Notes: generated by a model from the letters alone, not told the origin. DNA of 64,000 nucleotides from Alistipes sp. (GCA_017517705.1 JAFWYM010000044.1:62001-126000); one strand, 5' to 3'. Counted from the first letter of the stretch, positions 24,884 to 34,685 are shown. A program made the numbers and translations.

Positions 24884-25858
24884 ATGGATATGAAGAGAGT
24901 ATTATGTCTTATGGTGGCGCTTGTGACGGTCGTTATTGTCGAGGCGCAAGTGACAATCAAGAAGCCCTATGCCGTGGGCGCCGACATATCGTGGCTACAG
25001 TCACAGGAGGCTGACGGCACACTCTTTAGTGATGGTGGCGTGGAGGGTGACGCCATTGAGATTCTACGCGACAACGGCTTCAACTACATACGCCTACGCC
25101 TCTTTGTCAATCCTCGCTCGGAGCTCGGCTACTCCCAGCGCGAGGGCTACTGCGACCTCGAGCATACGCTCGCCATGGCCAAGCGCATAAAGGAGGCGGG
25201 GATGTACTTCCTGCTCGACTTCCACTACTCGGATAATTGGGCCGACCCCCAGAAGCAGATAATGCCTCAGGCGTGGCAGACATACTCGTATGACGAGGTA
25301 CGAAATGCCGTATACGAGCATACGAAGGAGGTACTCACAGCTCTCGAAGCGCAGGGTACCGCCCCCGATATGGTACAGGTGGGCAACGAGGTGAGCAACG
25401 GCATGCTCTGGCCCTATGGCTCCGTGCGCCATACGTTTGAGGGTCTCTGCGGGCTACTCAAAGAGGGCGTTCGTGCCACGCGCGAGTATGCCCCCTCGGC
25501 AGAGGTTATGATACACGTGGCCCTCGGCGGTCAAGCCGAAGAGTCTGAGCGCTTCTTCGACGCTATGGCCGAGTATGGCGTCGAATACGACATCATAGGC
25601 CAGTCGTACTACCCCGAGTGGCACGGCACCTTGGAAGAGCTCGAGGCGAATGCCAACGCGCTGGTTCGGAAGTATAAGAAGCCACTTATCGTTGTGGAGT
25701 ATCGCGACCACTACCTCGACATCGAGCGCATAGTAAGCTCACTCCCCGACGGCATGGGTCGAGGCACCTTCATCTGGGAGGCTACATCACCACATTGGGG
25801 TAAGCTCTTCGACGACACAGGGGCAGCAACACCCGCCCTCGACGATTATAACAGATAG
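24884..25858 (+). CDS. GH53 endo-beta-1,4-galactanase
   Basis: 324 residues (a second start at 24890 is possible). Signal peptide MKRVLCLMVALVTVVIVEAQ without lipobox. GH53 features: VGADISWLQSQE, FNYIRLRLFVNP, LLDFHYSDNWADP, acid/base E169 in VQVGNEVSNGMLWP and nucleophile E272 in IVVEYRDHY. The enzyme cuts beta-1,4-galactan side chains of pectin. No SusC/SusD pair is adjacent; the nearest one lies 4.4 kb away with genes on both strands between, so it appears to act as a stand-alone periplasmic enzyme. mntP follows after 16 bases. Confidence 0.93.
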   Translation: MDMKRVLCLMVALVTVVIVEAQVTIKKPYAVGADISWLQSQEADGTLFSDGGVEGDAIEILRDNGFNYIRLRLFVNPRSELGYSQREGYCDLEHTLAMAKRIKEAGMYFLLDFHYSDNWADPQKQIMPQAWQTYSYDEVRNAVYEHTKEVLTALEAQGTAPDMVQVGNEVSNGMLWPYGSVRHTFEGLCGLLKEGVRATREYAPSAEVMIHVALGGQAEESERFFDAMAEYGVEYDIIGQSYYPEWHGTLEELEANANALVRKYKKPLIVVEYRDHYLDIERIVSSLPDGMGRGTFIWEATSPHWGKLFDDTGAATPALDDYNR

Positions 25859-25874
25859 TAATAAACCACAACCT

Positions 25875-26432
25875 ATGGGAATAGTAGAGCTACTTTTGGT
25901 AGCTATAGGCCTGGCCATGGACGCCTTTGCCGTATCTGTCGGCAAGGGTGTGACGCTTCGGCGCGTAGCGTTCCGCCACGCCATCACTGCGGGGGTGTGG
26001 TTTGGGGGCTTCCAGGCACTCATGCCCATTGCGGGTTACCTTGTTGGCGTACGCTTCTCCGCGGTGGTGGCGAGCATAGACCACTGGATAGCCTTTGGCC
26101 TCTTAGCGCTGATAGGCATCAATATGATACGCGAGGCCGTCTGGGGCGACGAGGAGAGTCATACTGCCGACTTCGGCGTTAAGACGATGCTCCTTATGGC
26201 CATAGCCACAAGCATCGACGCCTTAGCCGTGGGTATCACCATCGCCTTCCTCGGCATCAATATATGGGTTGCAGCCACCGTTATAGGCATCGTCACACTA
26301 CTACTCTCGGGCGTAGGCATATATCTCGGCAGCCTCTTTGGCTCGCGCCTGGGCTCCAAGGCAGGCATCATCGGCGGCGTGATACTGATTGTCATAGGTC
26401 TCAAGATACTCATCGAACACCTCAGTGCATAG
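25875..26432 (+). CDS. mntP: Manganese efflux pump MntP
   Basis: 185 residues with six hydrophobic helices in two DUF204 halves. Each half has the conserved acidic helix: GLAMDAFAVSVGKGV and ATSIDALAVGITIAF; FGxxQALMPIAGY and GSRLGSKAGIIGG loops are also present. It exports Mn2+ from the cytoplasm. The upstream 16 bases leave no room for a yybP-ykoY riboswitch, so manganese control, if any, acts further upstream. Confidence 0.93.
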   Translation: MGIVELLLVAIGLAMDAFAVSVGKGVTLRRVAFRHAITAGVWFGGFQALMPIAGYLVGVRFSAVVASIDHWIAFGLLALIGINMIREAVWGDEESHTADFGVKTMLLMAIATSIDALAVGITIAFLGINIWVAATVIGIVTLLLSGVGIYLGSLFGSRLGSKAGIIGGVILIVIGLKILIEHLSA

Positions 26433-26518
26433 TACAATAAGGAGATAGATACCCAGAGTACACTGCACACAACATAGAATACATAGCACACAAGATACGA
26501 TACACGGTATATGGCACA

Positions 26519-26552
26519 AAAAAAACTCTGCCCCAAGGAGCAGAGTTTTTTT
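26519..26552. terminator. Bidirectional terminator between mntP and the POT transporter
   Basis: AAAAAAACTCTGC (26519-26531) pairs with GCAGAGTTTTTTT (26540-26552), 8-base loop. It has an A run on the left and a T run on the right, so it can serve the convergent genes from both sides. Confidence 0.9.
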
Positions 26553-26571
26553 TGGTTATGTATTCTAAGTA

Positions 26572-28503
26572 TTACTTCGTAACGCTCTCCAAACGCTTCA
26601 TCATCACAAACATAAAGAGTGCTGAGAGCAAGCAGAGAACAACGAATACCGTCCATACCGACCACAAAGGAAGACCTGCCCAGAGGAAACCACCGACGGC
26701 AACAAGCATATTACCGATAGCAGTAGCCACGAACCAGCCACCCATCATAAGACCCTTGAGCTTCGGAGGTGCAACCTTCGACACGAACGAGATACCCATG
26801 GGCGAGAGCAAGAGCTCAGCAAAAGTAAGGATCAGGTATGTGAATATCAACCAGTAAGGCGATGTGCGAGTCTCCTCCTTAGTGTCAGCCTTGATAGCTG
26901 CCAAGGTAGCCTCAGCCTCCACAACTGCAGTGTTATCCTCAGCTACGGGAACCTCAGCAACAATCTCCTCAACAACAGCAGGAGCCTCCTCGGCTACAAC
27001 AGCCTCCTCAACAACAGGTGTCTCCTCAACAACTGCAACCTCCTCAGCAACAACCTCCTCGACAACAGCAACCTCCTCAGCAACGGGAGCCTGAGCCTTA
27101 AGGATTACAACGCTCGCATTGTATACATCTGCAAAGATAGGACGAGTTTTCTCAGTGAGCTTACCCATGAAGTCGGTAGCGGGCTTAACCACAGCGCCAA
27201 GCTCCTTATCCTCCTTCATAGCCTCGAGATCCTCAGCCGTAGCTGCCACGTTGTAGTACTCCTGAGCGAAGGCCTCAGCCTTAGATACGGCGATAGCACG
27301 CTGCTGGTCGTTAGGCGTATTCAAGCCATCAGAACCAACGGCCATGATTACAAAACCGATAGCTGCAACCAACATACCATAAGCGATCTTACGGGGTGCT
27401 GAAGGCTCCTTGCCCTTGCGTGCCAATGAACCGAAGATAGCCATTGATACGGGAGTCAACGCAACAACATAGAAGGGGTTGAACTGCTGGAAGATAGGAG
27501 CAGCAACCTTTACCTCGGCAGTAGCCTCAACGCCCATAGCGCGGTATACGAGGAATGCCAAGACGGCTGATGCCAACACACCCGACAATAGCTTACCCTT
27601 AGCACTATCGCTCTGGAAGATCGAGAACGTAGCATATACAGCAACGATGATAAGTGCGAGGTTCCATACGTCGAACAACATAGTGTCGAAGCCAAAGGCA
27701 GTAGTCTCGGTGAACTCGTCAGCGAAGTATGTGAGTGTCAAGCCATTCTGGTGGAATGCCATCCAGAAGAAGATAACAACGGCAAATACGAGGCAGAGAG
27801 CCACGATGCGCTGCTTAGTCTGCTCGGGAGTGAGGTTATCCTCAACAACAGCAGCCTCACCCTTCTTCTTACCACCCTCAACGTGACGGAACGTAAAGCG
27901 GAAGGCGTAGTAGATAAGGATCGAGATAACCAACGCAGCACAAGCAACCATGAATGAGAAGTGGTAAGCATCATTCGAGCTATAACCAAGCGACTCCTCA
28001 GCCCAATGCTTGATACCTACAGCCGTGGTGGGTGCGAACAACGAACCAACGTTGATAGCCATATAGAAGAGTGAGAAGCCTGAATCACGCTTGTCGGCAT
28101 ACTTGGGATCGTCGTAGAGATTACCAACCATAACCTGGAGGTTACCCTTGAAGAGACCTGTACCCAAGCTGATAAGCACAAGCGCAGCCATCATGGCAAT
28201 CATAGCGATAAGGTCGCCACCCAAGGGGAACGACAGCAACATGTAACCGGCAAACATAACCGAGATACCGATGGTTACCATCTTACCGAAGCCAAACTTA
28301 TCGGCAAGGATACCACCTACAAGCGGCATGAAGTATACCAAGCCGAGGAAGGTAGAATAGATGGCACCAGCCGTACCGGCCTCAAGACCGAAGTTCTCGC
28401 GAAGGAAGAGTGCGAAAACCGCCAACATCGTGTAATAACCAAAGCGCTCACCTGTGTTAGCAAGAGCCAAGGCATACAGACCTTTAGGATGTCCTTTAAA
28501 CAT
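26572..28503 (-). CDS. POT/PTR2-family proton-coupled peptide transporter with a large V/E-rich insert
   Basis: 643 residues, about 140 more than a typical bacterial POT. Family motifs: NTGERFGYYTMLAVFALFL at the start and FKGNLQVMVGNLYDD in the first half; TM10 with SPYWLIFTYLILTFAELLLSP. Between TM9 (near residue 405) and TM10 (near 548) lies a soluble segment of about 140 residues. Its second part, roughly residues 470-540, is a low-complexity run of VAEEVAVVEE-type units. The mammalian PepT1 extracellular domain occupies the same TM9-TM10 place. It imports di- and tripeptides, probably; the insert would face the periplasm. Confidence 0.9.
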   Translation of the reverse strand: MFKGHPKGLYALALANTGERFGYYTMLAVFALFLRENFGLEAGTAGAIYSTFLGLVYFMPLVGGILADKFGFGKMVTIGISVMFAGYMLLSFPLGGDLIAMIAMMAALVLISLGTGLFKGNLQVMVGNLYDDPKYADKRDSGFSLFYMAINVGSLFAPTTAVGIKHWAEESLGYSSNDAYHFSFMVACAALVISILIYYAFRFTFRHVEGGKKKGEAAVVEDNLTPEQTKQRIVALCLVFAVVIFFWMAFHQNGLTLTYFADEFTETTAFGFDTMLFDVWNLALIIVAVYATFSIFQSDSAKGKLLSGVLASAVLAFLVYRAMGVEATAEVKVAAPIFQQFNPFYVVALTPVSMAIFGSLARKGKEPSAPRKIAYGMLVAAIGFVIMAVGSDGLNTPNDQQRAIAVSKAEAFAQEYYNVAATAEDLEAMKEDKELGAVVKPATDFMGKLTEKTRPIFADVYNASVVILKAQAPVAEEVAVVEEVVAEEVAVVEETPVVEEAVVAEEAPAVVEEIVAEVPVAEDNTAVVEAEATLAAIKADTKEETRTSPYWLIFTYLILTFAELLLSPMGISFVSKVAPPKLKGLMMGGWFVATAIGNMLVAVGGFLWAGLPLWSVWTVFVVLCLLSALFMFVMMKRLESVTK

Positions 28504-28566
28504 AAAATAAAGTTTTTAGTTAATATATAAATTGTTTTTGTTATTCAAATAACACTTCACAACGGG

Positions 28567-28574
28567 CAAAGATA
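28567..28574 (-). promoter_or_regulatory. -7 box for the peptide transporter
   Basis: TATCTTTG on the minus strand, 63 bases before the ATG. It lies back to back with the glgB -7 box. Confidence 0.6.
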
Positions 28575-28587
28575 CGAAGATTTTTTA

Positions 28588-28595
28588 TATCTTTG
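28588..28595 (+). promoter_or_regulatory. -7 box for glgB
   Basis: TATCTTTG on the plus strand, 22 bases before the ATG. The -33 regions of the two divergent promoters would overlap. Confidence 0.6.
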
Positions 28596-28617
28596 CTAAA
28601 AATAAACCAAAAAATGT

Positions 28618-30651
28618 ATGAAAGAGCACAAATCTAAACTTGCAATGGTTGCGGCAGACGAGTGGTTGCTGCCCGTAGAAGAGGAGATAGAGCGTCGTTA
28701 TAACATGTATATCAACAGATTAAGCGACATAGAGAAGGCTGCAGGGACGATTGTAGACTATGCTAACGGACATCGCTACTTCGGCTGGCAGAGGGACGAG
28801 GCGATGCGTGGCTGGTGGTTTAGAGAGTGGCTGCCCGAGGCTAAGGATGTATTCATCTTTGGCGACTTCAACTCGTGGCAGCGCACAGAGCTACGCTTAG
28901 ACCGCAATCGTGAAGGGGTATGGAGCATATTCCTCCCAGATGCGATGTACCGCGAGAGGCTAACGGATGGCTCCTTGTACAAGATACACGTTCACGGCCA
29001 CAACGGCTGGCGCGACCGCATACCCGCCTACGCTAAGCGCGTAGTGCAGGATGATACTACGAAGAACTACACAGCACAGTTTGTCGTTGAGAGACCCTAC
29101 GACTGGAAGCACGACGACTTCCGTGCCCCGAAGGTAGGCGAGCTGCTCATATATGAGGCTCACGTGGGCATGGCCCAGGAGCGTGAGGGTGTGGGTACAT
29201 ACGCCGAGTTCCGCGACAACATCTTGCCACATATCAAGGAGGCGGGGTATAACGCCGTGCAGCTCATGGCCATCGCCGAGCACCCCTACTACGGCTCGTT
29301 TGGCTACCACGTCTCGAGCTTCTTTGCCCCATCGTCGCGCTTCGGCACCGCCGACGAGCTGCGCTCGCTCATTGATCGCGCACACGAGCTCGGCATCGCG
29401 GTGATCATGGACCTCGTACATGCCCACTATGTGAAAAACTTCGACGAGGGCATCAACGAGCTCGACGGCTCGAAGCACCACTACTCGAAGGAGGGCCACG
29501 CAGGCTATCAGCAGTATTGGGACTCGATGATATTCGACTACGGCAAGCACGAGGTGGAGCACTTCCTACTCTCCAACGTGAAATATTGGCTCGAGGAGTT
29601 CCACTTCGACGGCTACCGCTTCGATGGTGTAACGTCGATGCTCTACCACCACCACGGATATGTGGAGTTCGACTGTCGCGAGCGCTTCTTCGACGAGGGT
29701 GTCAACCGCGACGCCATCGTCTACCTCACCTTGGCAAACAAGCTCATCCACGACCTGCGCCCCGACGCCATAACCATAGCCGAGGATGTCAGCGGCATGC
29801 CGGGCTCGTGCGTGAAGCCCGAGGATGGCGGCATGGGCTTCGACTACCGCCTCGGCATGGCCATCCCCGACTACTGGATTAAGATACTCAAGGAGAGGAG
29901 TGACGACGACTGGAACATTTGGGAGATGTGGTCGGTGATGACCAACCGTCTGCCGTCGGTACGCACGGTGGCTTATGCCGAGTCGCACGACCAGGCACTC
30001 GTGGGCGACAAGACCCTCGCCTTCCGCCTTATGGACAAGGAGATGTACTTCGCCATGGATCGCGCATCCGAAAACCTCACCATAGACCGTGGCATGGCGC
30101 TACATAAGCTCATACGCCTCTTCACCATAACCACAGGCGGCGAGGCATACCTCAACTTTATGGGCAACGAGTTCGGCCACCCCGAGTGGATAGACTTCCC
30201 GAGGGAGGGCAATGGCTGGTCGTATAAGCATGCGCGACGTCAGTGGTCGCTGGCCGAAAACGGCTTCCTGCGCTACTCATATCTTGGCGCCTTCGATAAG
30301 GCGATGATCGAGGTTGTCAAGGAGCATGGCGTCCTCGGCGACGGCTACCCATATAACCACCAGATGGATGAGCAGAATAAGACGATGGTATACTCGCACA
30401 AGGGGCTGCTCTTTGTCATCAACTGGCACCCCACGGCATCTATCCCCAACTACCGTCTCAACGTGCCATGGCCGGGTAAGTATAGCGTTATCTTCTCGTC
30501 GGACGAGGAGCGCTTCGGAGGCCACAACCGCGCCGACATCGGTGGCGAGCACTTCACCACGACACACAAGGCCGAGGATGGCACGGAGTACTACACCATA
30601 GAGATATACAACACCTCGCGCACGGGCGTGGTTCTCAGGTGGGAGAAGTAA
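28618..30651 (+). CDS. glgB: 1,4-alpha-glucan branching enzyme (GH13)
   Basis: 677 residues. An N-terminal CBM48 domain (KDVFIFGDFNSWQRTELRL) precedes the GH13 barrel with nucleophile D336 in YRFDGVTSM, acid/base E389 in TIAEDVSGMP and D458 in YAESHDQAL; a C-terminal beta domain ends the protein. Its architecture, with GYFAxHVSSFFAPSSRFGT-like signature, follows the eukaryote-type branching enzymes that Bacteroidota carry. It makes alpha-1,6 branches in glycogen. No other glycogen gene is next to it. Confidence 0.94.
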   Translation: MKEHKSKLAMVAADEWLLPVEEEIERRYNMYINRLSDIEKAAGTIVDYANGHRYFGWQRDEAMRGWWFREWLPEAKDVFIFGDFNSWQRTELRLDRNREGVWSIFLPDAMYRERLTDGSLYKIHVHGHNGWRDRIPAYAKRVVQDDTTKNYTAQFVVERPYDWKHDDFRAPKVGELLIYEAHVGMAQEREGVGTYAEFRDNILPHIKEAGYNAVQLMAIAEHPYYGSFGYHVSSFFAPSSRFGTADELRSLIDRAHELGIAVIMDLVHAHYVKNFDEGINELDGSKHHYSKEGHAGYQQYWDSMIFDYGKHEVEHFLLSNVKYWLEEFHFDGYRFDGVTSMLYHHHGYVEFDCRERFFDEGVNRDAIVYLTLANKLIHDLRPDAITIAEDVSGMPGSCVKPEDGGMGFDYRLGMAIPDYWIKILKERSDDDWNIWEMWSVMTNRLPSVRTVAYAESHDQALVGDKTLAFRLMDKEMYFAMDRASENLTIDRGMALHKLIRLFTITTGGEAYLNFMGNEFGHPEWIDFPREGNGWSYKHARRQWSLAENGFLRYSYLGAFDKAMIEVVKEHGVLGDGYPYNHQMDEQNKTMVYSHKGLLFVINWHPTASIPNYRLNVPWPGKYSVIFSSDEERFGGHNRADIGGEHFTTTHKAEDGTEYYTIEIYNTSRTGVVLRWEK

Positions 30652-30693
30652 GAATGAACGGATATATTCAGAAACCTATAAAACTTAGATATT

Positions 30694-31884
30694 ATGACAC
30701 GTAACTGCAAATATTGTGACGAGCCCATTGCTGAGGGTATCATCTACTGCCCCAAGTGCGGCAACCCGGCGACCGACGAGGAGGCTACACATATCCACGT
30801 GGAGACCACAACAGAGAAGAACGAGGAGGTGATGCCCGAGCCCACCCCAGAGCCTACGCCCGAGCCCAACCCCGAGCCCAACCCAGAGCCCGCCATAGAG
30901 CCTATGCCCGAGCCCAAGAAGCGTGGGACAAGGTGGGGGCTTGTAACATTTATCGTACTTCTGTTGGCGGCACTCTTAGGTGCTGTTGGCGGATACCTCT
31001 ACGTCACGAATAGGGGCACAGCACCCGATAAGGATGCGAAGGAGGCCGAGGAGTTACCTACGATAATCGTCAATGAAGAGGCGGAGACAGAGGCCGAGAC
31101 CGAAGTCGAGAATGGCGAGGCAACGGCCTTCGACTATGGTACATGGAACGACCTCAACGAGTACTTCGATGCTGAGGCTGTAGGCATGCTCGACCACGGC
31201 AAGTATGCAGTAAATACGGTAGAGCTATGTCGCAATGCGCACTCGTGGCGCAAGCCCTCGATAGGCAAGAACGAGAAGACGGCAGTAGTATATGCCCACC
31301 CCTCGCTACGTATACGTAACTACCCCGCGACAGATAGTCGCTCGGTGGCAATCAACGGTCTCGGATATGGCACAAAGGTACGCATCGTGGAGATTGTCGA
31401 TAGTGACTGGGCCAAGGTGGAGTATATCTCGGGAGAGCTCGACAATATGTCGGTTATAGCCGATGGCAATAGCCTTCAGGGGTATGTCAACACCTCGTTC
31501 CTCGTAAACGAGAAGCTCTTTGGCGTTATGGATCGCCATATTACCGCGTCGGAGGAGGATAAGTCGGAGTTCGACGTGAGCAAGTGGCGTCGCGCCACAA
31601 CAGACCTCATATACGTCTTGGGTGCTACGGCCACAGGACCGAAGATCGACGTCGAGGTCGAGGAGGTGTGGACATACGAGGATGATAACACAGGCGAGGA
31701 GCTTGAGACACTGGTAATCTTCAGCATCGAGCGCGAGGATAGCGACGTGGAGCTCCTGGCATTTGTGGAGTTCTATGCCGACGACGAGGAGTATCGTTTC
31801 CTCGGTGTCGTGCCCGGCAACTCGGTACTCAACGTCAAGATGCTCGGCTCGGGCAACTACGACATAATCTACGCAGCAGAGTAA
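30694..31884 (+). CDS. Zinc-ribbon membrane protein with Pro-Glu linker and SH3-like domain
   Basis: 396 residues. Residues 4-26 are a zinc ribbon (CKYCDEP, then CPKCGNP). A proline-glutamate linker of PEPTPEPNPEP type follows (about residues 48-76), then a TM helix (VTFIVLLLAALLGAVGGYLYV). The outside part has an SH3b-like domain (LRIRNYPATDSRSV, WAKVEY, GYVNTSFLV) and a C-terminal domain of unknown type. The layout suggests a cytoplasmic metal-binding end and a periplasmic domain that might bind peptidoglycan. It lies 24 bases before an L,D-transpeptidase, which supports a cell-wall role. Function unknown. Confidence 0.8.
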   Translation: MTRNCKYCDEPIAEGIIYCPKCGNPATDEEATHIHVETTTEKNEEVMPEPTPEPTPEPNPEPNPEPAIEPMPEPKKRGTRWGLVTFIVLLLAALLGAVGGYLYVTNRGTAPDKDAKEAEELPTIIVNEEAETEAETEVENGEATAFDYGTWNDLNEYFDAEAVGMLDHGKYAVNTVELCRNAHSWRKPSIGKNEKTAVVYAHPSLRIRNYPATDSRSVAINGLGYGTKVRIVEIVDSDWAKVEYISGELDNMSVIADGNSLQGYVNTSFLVNEKLFGVMDRHITASEEDKSEFDVSKWRRATTDLIYVLGATATGPKIDVEVEEVWTYEDDNTGEELETLVIFSIEREDSDVELLAFVEFYADDEEYRFLGVVPGNSVLNVKMLGSGNYDIIYAAE

Positions 31885-31908
31885 CATTCAACATTTAAGG
31901 TTTACACA

Positions 31909-32979
31909 ATGCTTATCAGAGAGTTAGCAACAATTTTCTCGGCAGCACTTATGGTTGCTGCCTGCGGCAATAGCACGGCCACGAATAAGGAGACGACCAC
32001 CGACGCCGTGGTAGAAGCTCCCGCACCCACAGTCATCATCGAGGAGCCCACGGGCGATAGCACGAAGGCCGACCATATCGTCATCTCGAAGCAGACGATG
32101 ACGCTACGCCTCTACGATAGCTCCGAGGCTCTAATATGCTGCTTTCCTGTAGCTACGGGCAAGAACGACGGCAACAAACAGCGCCCTGGCGATATGAAGA
32201 CTCCCGAGGGTGAGTTTACCGTCGAGGAGATTGTACCCGCGGCGCACTGGACGCACGACTTTGGCGATGGCAAGGGTGTCATCGAGGGGTGCTATGGCAA
32301 CTGGTTTATACGTCTCAAGACACCCCCGCATAAGGGCATCGGCATCCACGGCACGCACGACCCTGCATCTATTGGCACACGCGCTACGGAGGGGTGCATA
32401 CGCCTACACAACAACGACCTCGACAGCCTTAAGCCCATGGTACACACGGGGATGAGGGTTAGCATTATCGGTGGCGATGCCGACTTCCGCGCCGATGGCA
32501 CAGTGCCTGCCGTCACCACCACAGCACCCGTAGAGCCTAAGCCCGTGGAGCGCGCGAGCGAAGAGAGCATCCCCACGACAGTGGAGAGCCCCGCGGCGGA
32601 GCATGTAGCTACGGATGAGGTGAGCGCAGTATGGCATACGGTTGTCGATGGCGACCTTGTGGGACGCATAGCCAAGACCTATGGCACAACAACGGCAGAG
32701 ATACGACGTCTAAACCCCGACATCAACATCGACCGCATATCCATAGGCCAGCGTATAAAGGTTAAGGATGGCAGCATGCCGGCAGCCGATACTTCTAAGC
32801 CCACGAATACTACGCCTGTGCCTGAGACGGGTGATGAGGTGTGGTATACCATCGAGGATGGCGACTTGGTTGGCCGTATTGCGGCACGCTACGGCACGAC
32901 ATCGGCAAAGATTGCGGAACTAAACCCCGACATCAACATCGACCGCATATCCATAGGCCAGCGCATACGTGTAAAGTAG
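31909..32979 (+). CDS. L,D-transpeptidase lipoprotein with two C-terminal LysM domains
   Basis: 356 residues. Lipobox MVAAC (C21). YkuD domain at about 50-190: ITLRLYDSS-type start (TMTLRLYDSSEALI), GIGIHGTHDPAS and catalytic C163 in ATEGCIRLHNND. A Thr/Pro-rich linker leads to two LysM domains (each DGDLVGRIA..YGTT...LNPDINIDRISIGQRI). It probably makes 3-3 peptidoglycan cross-links or attaches proteins, held to the wall by LysM. The two LysM copies share a 44-base identical stretch in the DNA. It is co-directional with the zinc-ribbon protein. Confidence 0.93.
   Translation: MLIRELATIFSAALMVAACGNSTATNKETTTDAVVEAPAPTVIIEEPTGDSTKADHIVISKQTMTLRLYDSSEALICCFPVATGKNDGNKQRPGDMKTPEGEFTVEEIVPAAHWTHDFGDGKGVIEGCYGNWFIRLKTPPHKGIGIHGTHDPASIGTRATEGCIRLHNNDLDSLKPMVHTGMRVSIIGGDADFRADGTVPAVTTTAPVEPKPVERASEESIPTTVESPAAEHVATDEVSAVWHTVVDGDLVGRIAKTYGTTTAEIRRLNPDINIDRISIGQRIKVKDGSMPAADTSKPTNTTPVPETGDEVWYTIEDGDLVGRIAARYGTTSAKIAELNPDINIDRISIGQRIRVK
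32710..32963 (+). repeat. 44-base perfect direct repeat in the LysM-coding region
   Basis: 32710-32753 and 32920-32963 are identical over 44 bases, covering LNPDINIDRISIGQR in each LysM domain. Identity at silent sites suggests a recent duplication or gene conversion; unequal recombination could drop one LysM. Confidence 0.85.
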
Positions 32980-33011
32980 TTGCAGCGGGTATATGGTAAA
33001 CAGACAAACCT

Positions 33012-34685
33012 ATGAAGCACTTATTACACATCACCGTAGAAATATCACTCGTGCTTTTGTGCTCCTGCTCCTCATCACGCGATGTTGAGCGGATGTTAGA
33101 CAAGGCAGAAGAGTTGATGGTCGAGCGCCCCGACTCGTCGTTAGTCGTCCTTGAGGGTATCGATATAACAACCGTCGCTTCGCGTGGCACCAAGGCGCGC
33201 TATGCCCTGCTGCTTACCCAAGCCAAGGATAAAAACTATATCGACGAGACAGATGCTACGCTCATAGATGACGCCGTAGAGTACTACGAAGAGTCCGACA
33301 ATGTGCGCTATAAATTTATGTCGTACTACTACCAAGGACGAATATACTCGAATGGTGGGAATAACACCAAAGCGATGTTATCATACACAAAAGCCGAGGA
33401 ATTAGTTGGCAACATTGACGACAACTATGCTGTAGCACTCTTATACGCCCATATAGGCATGCTTCACGATGAGATATATGACTACGAGAAGAGTTTACAC
33501 GCTTTTCAAGAGGCATATCACCATTATGAGCAAGCGGGACTTGAAACACACAAGAATTATACAAAGCTGAGCATAGGTCAAACATATCTTGATACCAAAC
33601 AATTTGAATTAGCAGAAAAGCCCCTATTAGAGGTGTTGGAGTGGGCATACACAGAGAATAATAGCGAACTCTGTGAGTCTTGCATTGATTATCTAATTCT
33701 CCTCTATGAAAATATGGGTGACAGACAAAAATTACAAGAGCTATTTGATAGCAAGTTCATGTCATTGTGTGATGATAGCCTTATAATGCAACTGTCTAAA
33801 GCCTACATACATGCTTGTGATGGCAACAGAGAATTAGCAAATAAACACCTAATGTATGCACGAGCCTTGGTACCTGAGTATAATGAAGTGGAATTGTTCC
33901 TATTTGAGGAATACAAAATACACTGCGTATTAGGCGACTATCAAGAGGCTTTAACTTGCCATGAGAGATTGCTAAAGATGCAAGACTCGACCATTCGTAT
34001 AACATTACAACAACCTCTACTAACAGTACAAAAAGAGTACTTCAAGTCACAAGCAACATACAGAGCATTGGCGTTAAGACATTCCCGCCACATGCAAATA
34101 GTCATCACCATTGCTGCCATATTTACAATTGGTATAGTTGCAATCATAATGCGCCGAAGAATATCTCAAAAAAACATGGAGATTCAACGCTATATGGAGC
34201 ATGTACAAGATTTAGAAGATTCACTATTTGCAAAGACAAGCAACTCCGAGGATATGGATGCTATGATAACAGAGATGAAAGAACATTTAAGCAGTCTCTT
34301 TGAGTCGCAATTCTCGCTTATTAATAAGCTTAGTAATACATACTACGAAACTCACGGAACCAAGAGAGATAAGGAGGCTATATATACCCAAGTACGCAAT
34401 GAGATAGAGAAGCTTCAAACAGATAAGGAACATCTTCAACTTTTGGAAAATATCGTAAATAAGTATAGAGATAATGCAATGTTGTTACTGCGAGAAGCAA
34501 TGCCCGAATTTCGTGAAATGGACTTTAGGTTAATATGCTTCATATATGCAGGATTTTCAGCTAAAGCCATAAGTGTTTTTACCAGCGATAGCGTTGGCAA
34601 TATATACATGAGGAAATCAAGACTCAAAGCTAAAATCGCACAATCCCCCTACGAAAACAAGGAGATGCTTCTTAAATTTTTGTGA
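33012..34685 (+). CDS. TPR-containing membrane protein with C-terminal helix-turn-helix-like region
   Basis: 557 residues. Lipobox-like LCSC near residue 19, then TPR-type repeats to about residue 330 (YYYQGRIYSNGGNNTKAMLSY, ALLYAHIGMLHDEIYDYEKSL). One TM helix follows (IVITIAAIFTIGIVAIIM), then a coiled coil, and a C-terminal segment FAGFSAKAISVFTSDSVGNIYMRKSRLK like the LuxR-type helix-turn-helix. Bacteroidales have many such TPR-TM-HTH proteins, thought to be one-component regulators. The first 300 bases have GC-rich codons like the upstream genes, while the rest is AT-rich like the DUF3244 and C10 genes after it, so it may be a hybrid. A regulatory role over those genes is inference. Confidence 0.75.
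   Translation: MKHLLHITVEISLVLLCSCSSSRDVERMLDKAEELMVERPDSSLVVLEGIDITTVASRGTKARYALLLTQAKDKNYIDETDATLIDDAVEYYEESDNVRYKFMSYYYQGRIYSNGGNNTKAMLSYTKAEELVGNIDDNYAVALLYAHIGMLHDEIYDYEKSLHAFQEAYHHYEQAGLETHKNYTKLSIGQTYLDTKQFELAEKPLLEVLEWAYTENNSELCESCIDYLILLYENMGDRQKLQELFDSKFMSLCDDSLIMQLSKAYIHACDGNRELANKHLMYARALVPEYNEVELFLFEEYKIHCVLGDYQEALTCHERLLKMQDSTIRITLQQPLLTVQKEYFKSQATYRALALRHSRHMQIVITIAAIFTIGIVAIIMRRRISQKNMEIQRYMEHVQDLEDSLFAKTSNSEDMDAMITEMKEHLSSLFESQFSLINKLSNTYYETHGTKRDKEAIYTQVRNEIEKLQTDKEHLQLLENIVNKYRDNAMLLLREAMPEFREMDFRLICFIYAGFSAKAISVFTSDSVGNIYMRKSRLKAKIAQSPYENKEMLLKFL

Noticed and set aside
25859..25874. Manganese riboswitch (yybP-ykoY) before mntP
   Set aside because: The gap to the GH53 gene is only 16 bases.
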